Assembly (NCBI GenBank): GCA_008704415.1
Contig: VXIS01000040.1
Location: forward strand, 165,671-229,670
Direction: 5' to 3'
Length of the DNA: 64,000 bases
From: Sphaerosporella brunnea
Lineage: Eukaryota; Ascomycota; Pezizomycetes; Pezizales; Pyronemataceae
How positions within the stretch are numbered: position 1 is the stretch's first letter; every line of letters starts with the position of its first letter. The notes beneath the pieces are model-generated. The model was not told where the DNA came from and did no database searches. It saw nothing but the letters and a program-made list of their open reading frames with translations. Below, in pieces: positions 34,029-47,400 of this stretch. A program made the translations under genes and the position numbers.

Positions 34029-37000
34029 ACAATGGTAATATGCAGGAACGCATCTCTAGACGTGCACGCAGAGTGAGATTTAGATGCGTTTTAGTCCGTA
34101 GCTGCCTTTACGATGGAATATATATGTTTACAGTTTTGCCGGCGTTTGGGGCAGCGGTGCTTGTTTACTGAACTGTGCGATGTGCCTGCAGTGGGGTGAA
34201 GCAGACAGGAAATAGAGATGTTGCTGTGGTTGTGGGTTTTGTGCGCGGTGGCTGCCTAATGGCCTGGCGGGCCCTGCTGCCTAGAGCAGGGTACCTTGGG
34301 CGTTATGTAGATAGCCAGTAAACGGGTATAGACTTCAACTCCGCATTCTCGACTGCTTGGGGGGCAGAAATAGAGCTCTGTGAGCTAGCCTATAGTGCAT
34401 AGCGGTACGATGCTTTGACGAGGCGTTCGATTTCGCGGGGAGAAGCCATCAGGCCACGTGATACAATGTTGCGCAGCTGAAGTGGGAGCTGTGCGCGCGG
34501 TGGCCGAACAGGGCCGAGGCATTCTGGAAAAGAAGGAATGCAGTCAAGAAAGAAGGGATTCGAAGGAAGGGTGCCTTTTATTCGGCTTTACCGGGATGTT
34601 TTTCACGATGACTCATGTCTACAGATTGTGGAGTGGCTCTCCACAACGTGGCGACTTCTCTTTACTCTATCATCCTCCTGGAACGCGAGAGAAGCAGTTC
34701 CCTGACGTGTTGAGATCGAGCAGATCGTTGTGTGCGAGTAACTGAGTTACACCAAGCATTTCACATCCACGAACGCTGTTGCTGAAGCTTCAATTCGCTC
34801 CCTACGATATCACATCATCGTATGCCTCAGTCGATCCAAGGAATCATCTCCTTTCGAAGCGTTGGAGCAATTGTTACACACAACTTCAGCATTTATTTTT
34901 AGCAACAGGCTATGTCCGTATACTCCACAGCTTTGCGTTCCTGGATGGCCCATAACCATGGTTCACCAGTCGCATTGCGCGAATCAAAGTGGGCGCTGAG
35001 CCATGAACGACTTTCGGAACAATAGACATTCCAAAAGCCTGCATAAAACACTGCTATATTGGAAGCTTAACAGATTCACGAGGCTGTTATGGCCGGCCGG
35101 AGGAGTCATCCAATCTATCGGTGCTTAGCACAAGCCCTTTCGCCCTTCTAGAAAGTGAGCAAGAACGATCTTGAGTAATAGCCCCATAGATCTTTGTGCT
35201 ATCCACGTGGAAGAGGCTCACGGAGGTAGGTGTTCAGCACCGGCATCTGATAAAGAGAAAGCCTTGGTGTCGGTATACTGCTCAACTTAGGCACCAATCT
35301 GAGTGCATGTGCAACATTCAACGCTCGTTGAAGTAGCAAGATGTGCATTCAATATATGGGGCTCGGTGCCTGCGTATCTGGGTGCGCCAGACTGCTGTGT
35401 GTTGAAAACAAAATCAGCGCACTCCACCTGACCGCATCTCAGCAATGCCAGGCTAGCATTCTCTCTACCACATCACATTCTTTTTTGTTGACAGCGCCTC
35501 GCAAAACGCGGAGCTGAGACTCCGGAGTCTCGCAGTACATAAGACAACCGCTTTCTGCTCAGTTTGATGCACTATCGTCAACAGGGACAGCAAGCAAGCA
35601 AGCAGAACCATGAAGCATACGTTGGTCTTTCCCTCATCCCCAAAATTTTAGAAGATTGTGCTGAGGAATAATCGATAGCAGGTAGTCAAAGCCGGCTTCG
35701 AGGAAATCAAAACTCCTGTTGGCCATATGGACACTAAGGCTCGGATGGCAGCGGCAGAAGCCCAGAGCTAGCTCCACGTAATAGGCTCCACAAACGACGG
35801 ACCACGAACGACAGTGGTCAGAGATCACGCAGTCCGGATTTCCTGTCGCCATGCCATGCTGTGATCCTCTTCAAAGCTAGCGAGTCAAGAATTATCTCAA
35901 AATCAACACACGGAAGACTTCGAACGTCAATAAGGAAATGCGTAATGCAAACGGTCCAGGCACTTTAGTCGATCCGTCATGAATGCCACCGCGTGAAAGC
36001 CGAATCGACGCCAATCAATACCAGGCTAGACTCTGAGTAAAACTCGAACTACTGTCAGGTTCCCGGTGCTGGAGCAAGTCAGATTATCCTCTGTTCAATT
36101 GTTTCATTCTCTTTGATATTGTATTCCAAGCACAGACTGGCCGTTTAATATACATACTTGTGTAGGTATTGGTTTCATTTTTGCCTTCATTCAAACACTC
36201 AGACAATGCTGTCCTCTGGTAAAACAGCAGCACCCTGGTGTTCGACAGGATCACCATTGCGAAAATAACGCCGCGATTTGGAAATCTCAGCGAACCGATG
36301 ATCCGCAGTTAAGTCGTGGGTGGGAACATCGAATGTTCTTATCATACGTGGAGAGTCATATGGTTGATGGTGCATAGCCACAGTGGGTGGTTGCGTATGC
36401 TGCTGCGGCCACACAAACCCCGAAGACAGTCAACGTTCCCCATACGCGGCATTCTGAAGAGAGAAAAAAAAAGCGAAAGAGTTCGCCCTGACTGAAATTA
36501 AGCATACCGAATTGCTGGAAGGAGATAAACAAAAGGAAAGTTTGCTGCGTTTTATATAGCCGAGCCCTTGTGTGGCTCAGATGATGTTGGTTTTCGTATT
36601 TGCCGCCATGAGCGAAAGGGTGTTTTAAAAGAAGGTTAACACCAGCAGCCTTTCCCACAGTTATACAAAACACAAATCCCTCATTACCAAGCAACTCTAC
36701 GTTTATGTCTGGCTCCAATCGATGCACCGAGTTGACGATATAACGATACGAACGGCCACGCGCAGTGCGCATGAGGCGTATGGACGGACTCGGAGACGAA
36801 GAGGCTACGCAAACCTGTGCTTTTAGGATCTGGAGGCTACAGCAAAGGAACGCAAGGAAAGGAGGCTGCGGGAGTGAACATAGTAAGTCAGCATGTCCCA
36901 GGCGGTATACCAAAGGGTTCTGACCGGAGTGGTAGCTGGGACTTTAGTAATGAATGATCATGAGCTCGGGCGTGCTTGCTTTCATCGGGGCTGGTCGATA

Positions 37001-38029
37001 AGGAGTACCAAGTATCATGCGCCATTGGCACCAAGTATCGACAACACTCGAAAAGCACACTCCGGCAAGGTCCGAAACTGGAGGGAAGCGCAAGATCATA
37101 ATGAGTCGTTGTTACTTACATATGTGCGTTTACAAGAGGGGGGCTCAGTAAGCTGTCGTCAGTGTCATCAGACTCCTCCAAAACTACAGTACCCCAGAGT
37201 CTGAAACGCATTCGAGGCAGACAAAATCTTCGAGTCATCAGGTCCTGCGTTCGGAAAATCTTGACGTACTCCATATATCTACCGACCTAAAGTCAAGGAA
37301 GCCATGCACAGAGCATGGACGTTGCGGTTGCGCAAGCGCACAAACTGGCGAGGTATTTTGACCGCCAGCGCGCAGCCCCCTGGATTCGGAGCTGGCGCTA
37401 GGTCCACTCTGTGGCCTTGCCTTTGCCTACAGGACATCGACCTCTGTCTAAGGTTGAGCGGGCAAAGGGACAAACAACTTTGGTGTTACGGTCAGATGTG
37501 TTGCTCATTGCCATCATCGTTCACCAGCCCCGCCATTATTTGCCAGCGCAAATTGCGAAACGGTGAGTCAAATCAGAGACACCCCGCTACAAAACGGCGA
37601 CATATTATTCGCAGAGCCGGGTTTGATGGCGAATGTTCGACATCTTTCGAGACCTCGCTACTACCCGGCCCACGCAACGTGGGCTTCTTTTCACGGTGTA
37701 TTCGTCACTGGCGGGGTGTGTGGGGGGGGGGTCACGAGAAGAATTTTTAATGGGGTGGGGGACTTGCGCTGGCGGATGTGGTTGTGAATTGTGAATTGGA
37801 TGTGCTCATCACTTGGCACAGCTCGGGCATGTAATGGCTGACCGGCGGTGGTGATGAGGCGAGGCAGTGGGAGGTGCGGACTTATGACGTTGGTCGGTCG
37901 GGGGGTGTGCGGCCTTGCTAGTCAATTGATCCTTTCCTTTTCCGTTCTGTCCGACCAATGCAGGGTCTTGTGAGAGGGCTCGTGACCGGCCAGGTATCGA
38001 GCGCGCTCAGTTGCAATTGCGCTTTCTCA

Positions 38030-38110
38030 CGCAGGTAAGTAGGTAACTACTAAGCGCACACTTACCTGGGACAGACAGGTACTCAGGTACTCAGGTACCT
38101 ACGGTACTTG
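38030..38110. repeat. Cluster of TAGGTA / GGTACT motifs
   Basis: GTAAGTAGGTAACTACTAAG, then GGTACTCA repeated twice and GGTACCTACGGTACTT. Short direct and inverted copies of the same hexamer-like word also seen near 11890, 24570, 53610, 53790 and 60590. Confidence 0.5.
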
Positions 38111-39644
38111 GGTGGACGGGTTTTCGCGGATCGAGCATCATGTCTCTGTGCGCCGAGGCACGATCAGCCTTACAGGATGATGGCGCTCGCGCTATGCGAG
38201 CCACGCCCGGGTGGGGCCCTGAGGTCGGGTTACTTGGTCGATGGCCGCCGCCCGGAGGAACACCGAAGTCGCGAATTCGACGAAAGCGCTCCCTCATCAA
38301 CCCCACAATCGAGGCTAACGATAGGGCACTGGTTTTCAGTTTATGCACAGTGTTCGTGTGAAAGATGGCCGACAGAGGGCAAGTATGTATCGATAGCGGC
38401 ATCGCGCTCACTCCTCCCCCTCATAGCCACCTCTTTGTTTACTTTAGTGCGATGTCATATGGTCATCGCCGTTGGGCATTGGCGATTGGACCGATACCAT
38501 CGATGCAGTTGCATTTGGGTTGCCTAGAGCTCTGCGGCTCTCGCACTCTTCTGCCTGATTGCATTGGAACCTCGTCAACTTCATGCGCTGACTTAGTATG
38601 CGCATTGCATCTGGCGGGGACGTCAACAACTCACTTCTTCCTCTTCGGCAACGACAATCAACAGCGCTCCCAATTGTACTGCCGCAATCTCACAATCTCA
38701 TGCAATGAACTCGCCCGCCGGCTCTCCGCGGTAGTCAGCAGTGTTGCGCACTGAAAAGTCACCCCCCCCCCCCCCGCCTTGTTCGGTCCGTCATCTTTCC
38801 TGGCTCGGAAACCCTTCCGGTTTAGAATAACTAATTGCTGAGATAACATTGTGAGAACCCTAGGCATCACTGCCTTCGTCGCGCACTCCCGCCGGCCTCA
38901 AGGTCAAGTTCGACGTACGGCTGGTCACAATTGTCGCAAGTCCCACATCGGGCCACAAGATCAGCCTTACAGTCGTTCTACATGGCTCCCTTGTTCTGTG
39001 GTTAGCACCGGTCAATGCACGACGGGAAGGGCCTTAATACCTGGAATCCCCACGCTCAGTCGGCTTCGTACCACCTCCACCTTCCCTCCGCCCCAGTGCC
39101 TGGGCTCTTGCGTGTAGAGTCATGGCCTGTGTTTTTTGTGCGCACCTAGATGTGGCGAAGGTACCCGGATCTTGTCCTTTGGTTGACGTATGAGAACATC
39201 GATTGGCAACCTCTGGGCAGATGACTCGTCTTCTCCTCCGCAGTACATACGGTCTCAGGCCCTACAAGCTCACCAAACGCTGGACCTGTTCCAAGGCCCT
39301 GAAGACTTGTGCGTGCTCTTTTTTCTTTTGTGACAGCACCCCGCAAACTGCCGAAGAACTATTCACAACACCATTAGGTCCCTCTTACAGATGTACCCTA
39401 CACCACTCATCGAGTGAGCGGTAATTTGGCTGCCATATTGTGCGTAACGTCGGATTAAGCTGGGCAGGCGCGGTTCAAGGGACTGCCGGGTACCTCTGGG
39501 TCCTTTGCACAGCATTTTTTTTTTGATGCCGAGTGCCTTGCCTGGCTCTGTGGCCTTCTGAATGCCATGGACGCCCCGACCATCTTCCCCTGCCTAGCAC
39601 TAGGACCTCCAGTCAGTGCTCTTGCTCACACACAAGACCAGCTC

Positions 39645-39653
39645 TATATAAGA
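39645..39653 (+). promoter_or_regulatory. TATA box of the small zinc-ribbon gene
   Basis: TATATAAG within CTCTATATAAGAGC, about 200 bp upstream of the ATG at 39850. Position and sequence fit a core promoter with a leader of roughly 170 nt. Confidence 0.55.
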
Positions 39654-39849
39654 GCTCGCTGTTCAGCTGTTGGTTTAAACAGTCTTGAGAACTCACAATC
39701 CCAACCCAAGGTCAAGTCTTTTAATATTCCTTCTTCCAACTTCATTGTCCGTCAATCAACTTTCCAACGCTTCTGCTACAACACCACTTTTTCCCATAAA
39801 CATCGCCAGCCCAAAAACTTCAACCGCCCAATCTTTTTGCTCAATCACC

Positions 39850-40195
39850 ATGACTGAAAGCATTTGGTTTTGCGTAAGTCCTCTGGTCGCGCTACATATG
39901 CTACATGATTCTCACATATTTCCAGCCGGTCTGTGGGTTCGGTCCCCTCAACCCCAACACCGACCCTGCCTGCCCCGAGTGCGGCTGGTACCCCGGCTGC
40001 ACGTCCCGTTCAAACTGCGAGGCTACGTCCGTTGAGGACGACGTAGCTCCCATTTATCCAACGATCTCACAATCGACATCGGCTGCTTGGGCGGCGAAAT
40101 CTTTCGAAACACTTCAGCTCTCTGCAACCTCCCTCCAGCTAGACTCCTCTGAATGCACCTACACCTCTACGAAATCCAATCCATTCATCATTTAG
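39850..40195 (+). CDS. Small zinc-ribbon-like protein
   Basis: 97 residues from two exons, 39850-39873 and 39926-40195, joined in phase 0 by a GTAAGT/TTCCAG intron. The junction builds WFCPVCGFGPLNPNTDPACP followed by ECGWYPGC, a CxxC-x(13)-CxxC arrangement typical of a zinc ribbon; the first Cys pair is split exactly by the intron. The rest is Ser/Thr-rich and low in complexity. A TATA box lies upstream. No specific function can be given; tiny Cys-rich proteins of this kind occur in several filamentous ascomycetes as uncharacterised families. Confidence 0.6.
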
Positions 40196-41431
40196 ATGTT
40201 TTGCGGGTGGTTTCCTTTGGAGTTATGTTTTCTAGAGGGTTTAAAGGGTCCCACAACGGCACTGGCGTTCTCGGCGGTTTTCTTTCCTCATTCCATTTCA
40301 GGTCGGACGGAAGCTGCAGCTTTCTATCATCCATTCCGGTCGACGGCGCGATAACTTCAATTGATTTCATGCGGGCCACTACAAGCAGCTTGAAACATAA
40401 TTGTCGAGCCCTATGTCTGGACAAATCGAAAGTCAGATTCCTACCATTTTCGCTCTTTGACCCGCGTGCCTATTCTTTCCATTTGTCTTACGCATCTCTT
40501 CCTCTGCTTCTTTCTTTGCCCTTTCGACCGGTTTCCTCCCCTTTTTGCGATCGTGGGGGCCGCAAAATGTGCACAACGGATCGCAAGCTGCAAGGTCACG
40601 GATATCTGAATTCGGAGACTCTGTACTACAACAGGGCCGTCTACTGTACCAAAGTATCGGGACACAATTTCCTTTTTGGGGAGAGATTCTGTTTTGCGGG
40701 ATTTCTAGAAACTTTTTTTTTTTTTTTTTTTGTTTACTTTCGAGGTTAGAAGTTCTTTTTCTTGTCTTTTGTCATCACGCTGGGGCTTTCTTTTGGTCAA
40801 TAGAAACTTGTATCGTAACTGTAATATCACTCCACTTAACCTTGTATCGCGAGGGCCACAAATGGAGCCGACGAAACACTGCCTCCAAGTTCATCATGTG
40901 CTCAAAATACCGTTGTATTTGACCCTAAAGGGGGTTTCCTCTGCAGGCTGTTGCCTACTCCTGAGCAAAACACAGTAATAGCATGGCTTCTACTGACGGT
41001 GCAAAAATAAAACAAGCAGCAGTCTGGCCGGCCGTTCGTGCAACGTTCAAGTTTGAGTGTTGCCTACCCATATGGCGAAGAACAAGGTTTGCCACCCGCG
41101 ACGACTCGAGCTCGTCAATTTTCTCCCAGCACAACGTTTGCCACCCCGTGAAACAACACCTATAAAAAAGGGATATTCCGCGCGCGCAGCATACATTCTA
41201 TAAATCACCCCCCTCCCCCGCCCCCCGCCCCCCTTTTCTTGCCACTGCGCACTTGGGCCGCACCGGAGTTTCATTGGTAGCCTTGCAATTGGGGGGGGAG
41301 GGGAAGGCTACCGCTAGCTTTAACAAGTTGGCCGGTGGCAAACCTGCGAAGTGGACGCCGCTCGTTGGTTGGACAGCTTGTGCTAGAGGGGCGGCGGGTA
41401 CCTTGCAGCCTACATACATGAGGATGATGTG

Positions 41432-41469
41432 CATCCATCCATCCATCCATCCATCCATCCATCCATCCA
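41432..41469. repeat. (ATCC)n microsatellite
   Basis: About nine tandem copies of the tetranucleotide CATC/ATCC. It generates artefactual His-Pro-Ser-Ile or Trp-Met-Asp-Gly repeats in the overlapping reading frames. Confidence 0.92.
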
Positions 41470-42032
41470 GTACGCTGTAGGCGCAGTTTCCCACATTGAG
41501 GCGGTGTCAGTTCCGGAGCCGAGGATTGGAGGCCGCTCGCGGTGTTGCACAGTGCATTTGCATGCCGTCCCTTATCTATCATGGCGACGAGTGGGACGGA
41601 ATATGAAGAATGGCTTGCACCGCTTCTCTTTCTCTCTCTGCAAGGCTGAGTTAGGGCCCAGAGCAAAAAAAAAATGATTGGGGCCCTTTGGTTGCATGCC
41701 GGCCTTCTGCTTGGCGGACTCGTGGACCTTGAGTCCCACGATAAAGTACTCCTGTGAAAGTTAGTTACTTCCTGTCTCTCGTTGTCCAGCAGTGGTGGTG
41801 GTGGCGTTGACCCACCCAATACAAAGGGTCGATATTCTTCACATAGACACAAGGCTGCTGCTCCACCCGCGGTCAAACATAAAAATCAATTGGCTGTGCA
41901 TAAGCGAAAAAAAACCGCGCGCGCGCCCAGGATAAAGACAACGGGTGTGGTTACCGTACATACAGAGAGCACAGTGAAAAAACAAAAATCGTGGCTATAG
42001 GGCTGCATGGCGTGGATTAGGCAGGTCGTCGC

Positions 42033-42074
<42 letters not shown>
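42033..42074. repeat. T16-A26 self-complementary block
   Basis: Sixteen T directly followed by twenty-six A, with no spacer. A single strand could fold into a hairpin with no dedicated loop. Confidence 0.9.
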
Positions 42075-44294
42075 CGAAAAAATCATATTGTATTCGGCCG
42101 CTTGCGGCCATGACATAAATGAGTACATGCAGACTGCCTTTAGACTTCGCGAGCCTACAGTCGGGTGTGTCTGTCTGTAAGGAAAAGGATGCGAGGAAAT
42201 GCGTATCTGACATATGAATCAGGACAGAAGTTGTCGTAGCATTTTACGTTCCTTGGGTCAGTCTCCAATCTTTGTGCAGTCCAGAAAAGCTAGCACATCA
42301 GGCCGGTCGTCGCTCATGCCCGGGTTGTATAGATATATGTGTGCGTTTAGTGATACATAAACACAACCGGAAGTAACTAGAGTACAAAGGCACAGCCACA
42401 CGGCTTGATAAGCAGCGCGGCGTATACCGCCTGATTGGGGAAAGTGTGCGGAGTTGTGCAACGCCGCTGCCCGTCCTCCCCGACAGAGTCACGTGAGAGA
42501 GGCGTCCTGGACCCGGCCTGATACGCCGCTTTAAGGGCTTGCGGGGTCCGATGGAGGCCTTGCAGCCGGCACAAATTGTTTAAATAGGGATAGTCTTGTT
42601 TTCGACGTGGCTGCCTTGGCCGCCGCCCGCTATCAGGCGGACACGGCCCAAGGTGGGGCTTTATGCCATTGCGACTTTTTGGCAGCCCGGAAGCTACGCG
42701 GTTTGAGCTTAAACAAACGTCCCTGCCTGATATAGGTACATCCATGTGGTCTGAGAGGGCAGTTATGGACTGACGATGCTTGGGGAAACTATTCTCGAAT
42801 CATGGCTTCGGAGAGGTGTGAAAAGGCATTCAAGATAAACGCCAGCCATGTGGAGCTCCGTTGGGATTGCTTTATCGGATAGACCCATCAATCATCCGGT
42901 CTCGAGGTCTCTCTCTCGCTCTTGAGTCTTGAACAGGTTCTTTTGGGTAATCTGCAGCTCTGATGAAATGGCGGAATGTTTGTTTTCGGAGCTTACATAC
43001 CCGCTTTTCTCTACGGGTGTTCCTCCTCCTCCTCCTCCTCCTCGTGCTCCGTACCATCCTCCTCCTGGCTAAGCTCCAAACACGTCTTCTTCTGCCCTCA
43101 AGATCCCCGGTTTCCTGACCAAACTAACACGCCGGAAGCTATGAGTCCATGGATTAGCAGGTTCGTCTGCTCCTAACTGTCGAACTGCTGCTCAAGGTCG
43201 GTTGTTGGCTGACGTGGCGGCGATGGACTGGAGTGGCGGTCTGGCGGCTTGAGGCTTCAAAGCACTGGAATTAGTGCCAGAACCGCTGAGGAGCAATTTT
43301 CTAGCCTGGTTAACTATGAAAGTGTTATTCCTGCTGAAGCACGGCCCTTCAAGAAAATTGACCGCTCTACTACTACTTGCCAGAAGCCCACGAAATGCTC
43401 TGTGCTTAGAACACTTTTGATAGTCACAGACGTTCCTTAAGTGCGGCTGTGTGTCTTATTTCTTTTGCCCTCCCCTCCCCCCCCCCCCAGCTCGCACATC
43501 ATTTCCGGTTGGCCCGCACAGGGGCTGGAAGACTGATCATACGTTGTGCTCTGATGAGTCCTCAATGGTGATTGTTAGCCCGGTGGCGGAAGCCGTGGGC
43601 TTCGACTTCTGGTATAGCCAAGCCCCAGCGTGGCCACCAACCACAGCTCCTTGGGTCCTGCAAACCATCATCGCGCAAGTTGGTTCCTGATCATCGTAAG
43701 CTGTCAACAGACTGGGAGAATGATGTGTTTAGAGGGAGGGAGGGGGGGGGAGGGGGCCTTCGAAGCCACCGCTTAAGCATACACACTCTAGCCTCGAAGC
43801 GCGTTGCACTGAGACGGGCTTGCCGTGATAAGTGTGAAGGATACATCTAAGTGCTGCCGTTTGTAAAGTTTCGTTGTCGGAGAACGTTCACAGGAGAAAG
43901 ACACAGACAGGTGGGATTGGAGCCACAGAACGGCTCGCAGGAGTTCAACCCATATCCATGCCCCATGAACAAGAGGACGTTCGGACTAGTGTCAAATGGG
44001 CGTGGTGATGGACACTCAGGGAAGCGGAGATTTGGGCCCGGCCAGCACGCTTTCTCACTCGTGCCCCCAAACTAGTAGTGTCGTCATCGGGCCGTTAAAT
44101 AAATATTAGGACTTTTGTTTGTCACCACGGAAACCAAACGGGAACTACGCACACGTGTACGCCACGCTATGGAAAAAAAAAAACAAAAAAAAACGGAGAT
44201 TGGCCAACATTAAACATGATGTCCCGAGGTGTCTCGAACGTTTAAACACCACGAGTGATGGAATATGACGAAATAATAATATCGAACCCAACTA

Positions 44295-44492
44295 CCGTAA
44301 AAACTCGGGAATCTGAGACCCCTCCAGATTTGGTTAGCAGCACAGAATTGCCTTATAGGGAATTTATTGTCTCCAAAAGGAAGTCAGTAAAAAACAAAAA
44401 CCCTCCTTGGTAAGCTTAAAAGTTTCCCTATAAGGCAATTATTTGCCGCTAACCAAATCTGGGGGGGCTCTCTTATTCCCGAGTTTTTACGG
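44295..44492. mobile_element. 198-bp MITE with about 70-bp terminal inverted repeats and TA flanks
   Basis: The left arm (44295-44362) and right arm (44423-44492) are inverted copies over about 70 bp: both start CCGTAAAAACTCGGGAAT, contain CCAGATTTGGTTAGC and end ATTGCCTTATAGGGAA. The flanking dinucleotide is TA on both sides (44293-44294 and 44493-44494), the target duplication of Tc1/mariner-type transposition. The spacer is about 60 bp and has no ORF, so mobilisation would need a transposase from elsewhere. Confidence 0.85.
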
Positions 44493-47400
44493 TACCCCGA
44501 CCCCACGCATGGCCAGTTTCTGGGAACGAGTTCCCGGAACACGAGGTTCGGTAAAATCTCCGGAATGCGGAGCTGCCAGAAGGACTATTGACGACATTTA
44601 TTTATCCGTCTTATCGCAGCCAAAGCTCCGGCTAGTTAAATTACTCGAGGTTGTTAATTTTCCGGGAACGTCTAAGCCCCCAGGGCAATGAACTATGTCT
44701 CTAAGGATTTCGGGTAGCTCGGGGTGATAATCTGCCGCCAGAGATCATTGCGAGTCCTTGGTTTAGTCCAGATATGAAAGTGGTCGAATCCTCGGGATAG
44801 CAATCGCGCGCAAGGAGACGACGACAACAATCCTACGCAAGAGTGATTGCGTTGACCAACGCACCGGGCTTGTCTCTCATTCGTTCTTAGGATAAGATTA
44901 TCCTTCTGGCTGCCATCTGCCACGCAATTTCAAAGCATGAGGAAGGCTAGATCACTAACCGAAGGGAGGCAGCCACGCTAAACGCGCATTAGCCGCACTA
45001 CCCGCGCACTGTCCACCCCAAGTGTCAGCTTTAACAGGCTGAAACTTCTTAGCTGCTACTAAGTGGTTAAGCGATCAAACGCCGCGGTATCCGCGTTCGT
45101 CTTGGAAATCTGTGCATAGTATGCACGCCAGGAAGTGAAACATTTGTGTGCGCCCCGCGGTCCGTACGCTGTTTTACTTTGAGACATGAAAGTGGGGGGG
45201 ATTCGAGCCATCTGCGGGAAGCCTGAAGGCTCGAGACAGTGCTAGATGATAATATGCAACCACGACCATAAGCTTTCCGACAAAAACACAGATTCATCGT
45301 GATAACGGATGTGAGTTCCTACGAATACGTAGGTTTCAAAACGCTTACGCCCCCCCCCCCCCAATGGTGCCAGCCCATGGCTTTGTATGTACGGAAAAGC
45401 GAGGATCGTGGGACAGGTAGAGGGACGTTTCCATCGGTCAGTGCTTAGCTGGGTCGAGTCGATCTTGCCTGCATCTTGCCGTACAGCCGGACACGTAGGC
45501 CTTGGGACAGCGGAAATGTGCTCAAAAAAACAGCCACAGACGTTGGACCCCTGACACCGAGTACGCGGATATTATCCGGCTCTACCCTTCGACAGCAATC
45601 CTGTGAACGGCAAGGCCCGAATACGCTCCTATAGAAGCTTCCAGTATCACGGTGCACGGGGCGTACAGGGTACTTGCGGGCGGCTTGAAGGTATTCGTAT
45701 CGATGCGCCTCCACCGGTCACCGCTTGGGGCCATACTGTATACCTATATACACGTAAAGTAATCAGGCTGTGAAATCAACCGCCCTTTCCGCTCCACAAT
45801 TTTAGGGGCCATTTTTACCAAGAACACGAACCGCGGGAATGGTTGCCGGGAGCATCATGGTGCGTTGCACACTCCTTGATCCAATCAAAACGGTTGAGTT
45901 TGAAGGAATGTCTGCCTCCCATTTGGAATAGCCACTGCATTTGGGGGCCACCGCTTCTTGACGCAGGGTGATTTAAGTGGCAGTAGGATCGCTAGGATGT
46001 CCCAGTGCACAGCTGCATGCTATTCATACCTACACTTGGTTTATGGTTAAGGCCGTAAATTCGTTACAAACTGATAGCCAGCAACTAGCTATCGACCTTT
46101 CAGCGAGAATGTTACCGACACCCTGGAATAGGGCGGTCATCAAGATACCAACCTTCAAGCACCTCCGAGTAGGTGGCGAATTGGCCCCAAAACTTCAAGG
46201 CTTGTAGTGTAACACTCTGCTCTCGCAACAGCACAGCAGTAGTTGCTATGGCGCCAAGAAAATATGAAGTCGAGAAACGTAATCAATGCGGGCGCGTACG
46301 CGAATGGCAACCGGCAACAACCACACCGTGTAGGAATCCCAGTATGCTGTCCTCCGATACGATTCTGCGCAGAATGCTAGTATCTATCAGCTCTGTCAGC
46401 CGTGCATACGCCGCTTCCCAACCTATTGGACGGCGCAGGATAATCCCACCTCATGTGATGGAGTGCCTAGTAATCATGCTATTATATTAAGCTTCGAAAA
46501 GTATAACCTCTCTAAGGGCCGAGATTTGGTGCGGAAGACTTACTGTGAGAAAGATAATATGCCTTGCAATAAAGATCTCAAAGCCACAAATCAGAAAATT
46601 AGGCTCCAACGCCTCAATCTGCAGCAAGAAACGCTCTGATGATGAAGGGCGGGCATTCCGCCGAGACACAGATGTGTTTTGAACTCGGTGCCAAACGTCA
46701 ACTCACCAGGTAGCATTTATGCAAACTACCTAAAGCCATGTTTCTGCACTTGTGCAGATCTACTCAGGATCAGCACCGGTTTAGCGAGACCATTTGACAT
46801 CCGTATAATGGCGATTAGGCCCAATGAGGCACAAGATGTTGTGTTGTGGGGATGCACGGAAATGGGGAAGCTCGCCCCCCACAAGGTCCGATATCGTCGC
46901 GATGCCGGTGGAGGGTGGGGTAGCTCACTGCTCACAGTGTTGGTTGGATGTTGGAGGTGTGTTCTACATACAGACTCATGTTGGTGTTTTGGAAGGATAT
47001 ACCGTTACCAAGCTCTATATAACTACTTTCGGTAACTTCACTTCCGTGGACGCCACTCACAGCCGCTCATTTGCAGGACGCGGCAGTGAAGGGACGACCT
47101 GCTCAAACAGGAGCGTACCAGAGTTGGTTTGCCCGGTCACTACCGTTGCCCTGACCAGGATCATCGCGGCTGGGTTGATGCTTCATTTCGACCGTCCAAC
47201 CAATCGCTTGGGCCGAACAGCAGTTCCAGACAGTCGGTACCTTCAAAGTCACATGAGAGACGGTGGGGGTGAGATAGGCATGTACCGTCGAAGGAGGGGT
47301 AGCAAACAGCGCGTGTGGATGTACCTGCTGCTTTAATCCCCGCGTCTCCTTCATGATCGTTCTGATGTGGAAGCTATGGATTCTAGAATTGCAGAAAATC

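Larger units (their letters stand above)
31718..39849. other. Gene-poor interval, first part (8.1 kb)
   Basis: No gene with recognisable domains. Many short ORFs on all frames, none longer than about 185 codons and none with consistent splice phases or family motifs, apart from a weak zinc-ribbon-like frame at 33789-34028. Contains a C14 run at 38761-38776 and TAGGTA/GGTACT-type tandem motifs at 38030-38110. The first few hundred bases should be the 3' UTR of the coiled-coil gene. The sequence is of mixed composition and does not look strongly AT-rich or RIP-mutated. Confidence 0.6.

Noticed and set aside
36356..36913. 185-codon minus-strand ORF
   Set aside because: Longest ORF in the gene-poor interval, but no recognisable domain, no promoter or splice evidence and mixed composition; most likely chance.
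36893..37204. Plus-strand ORF ending SCRQCHQTPPKLQ
   Set aside because: One CxxC near the C-terminus only; otherwise no protein-like features.
41271..41876. 201-codon minus-strand ORF
   Set aside because: Most of its distinctive sequence is the (ATCC)n microsatellite read as Trp-Met-Asp-Gly repeats; no domain or splice support.
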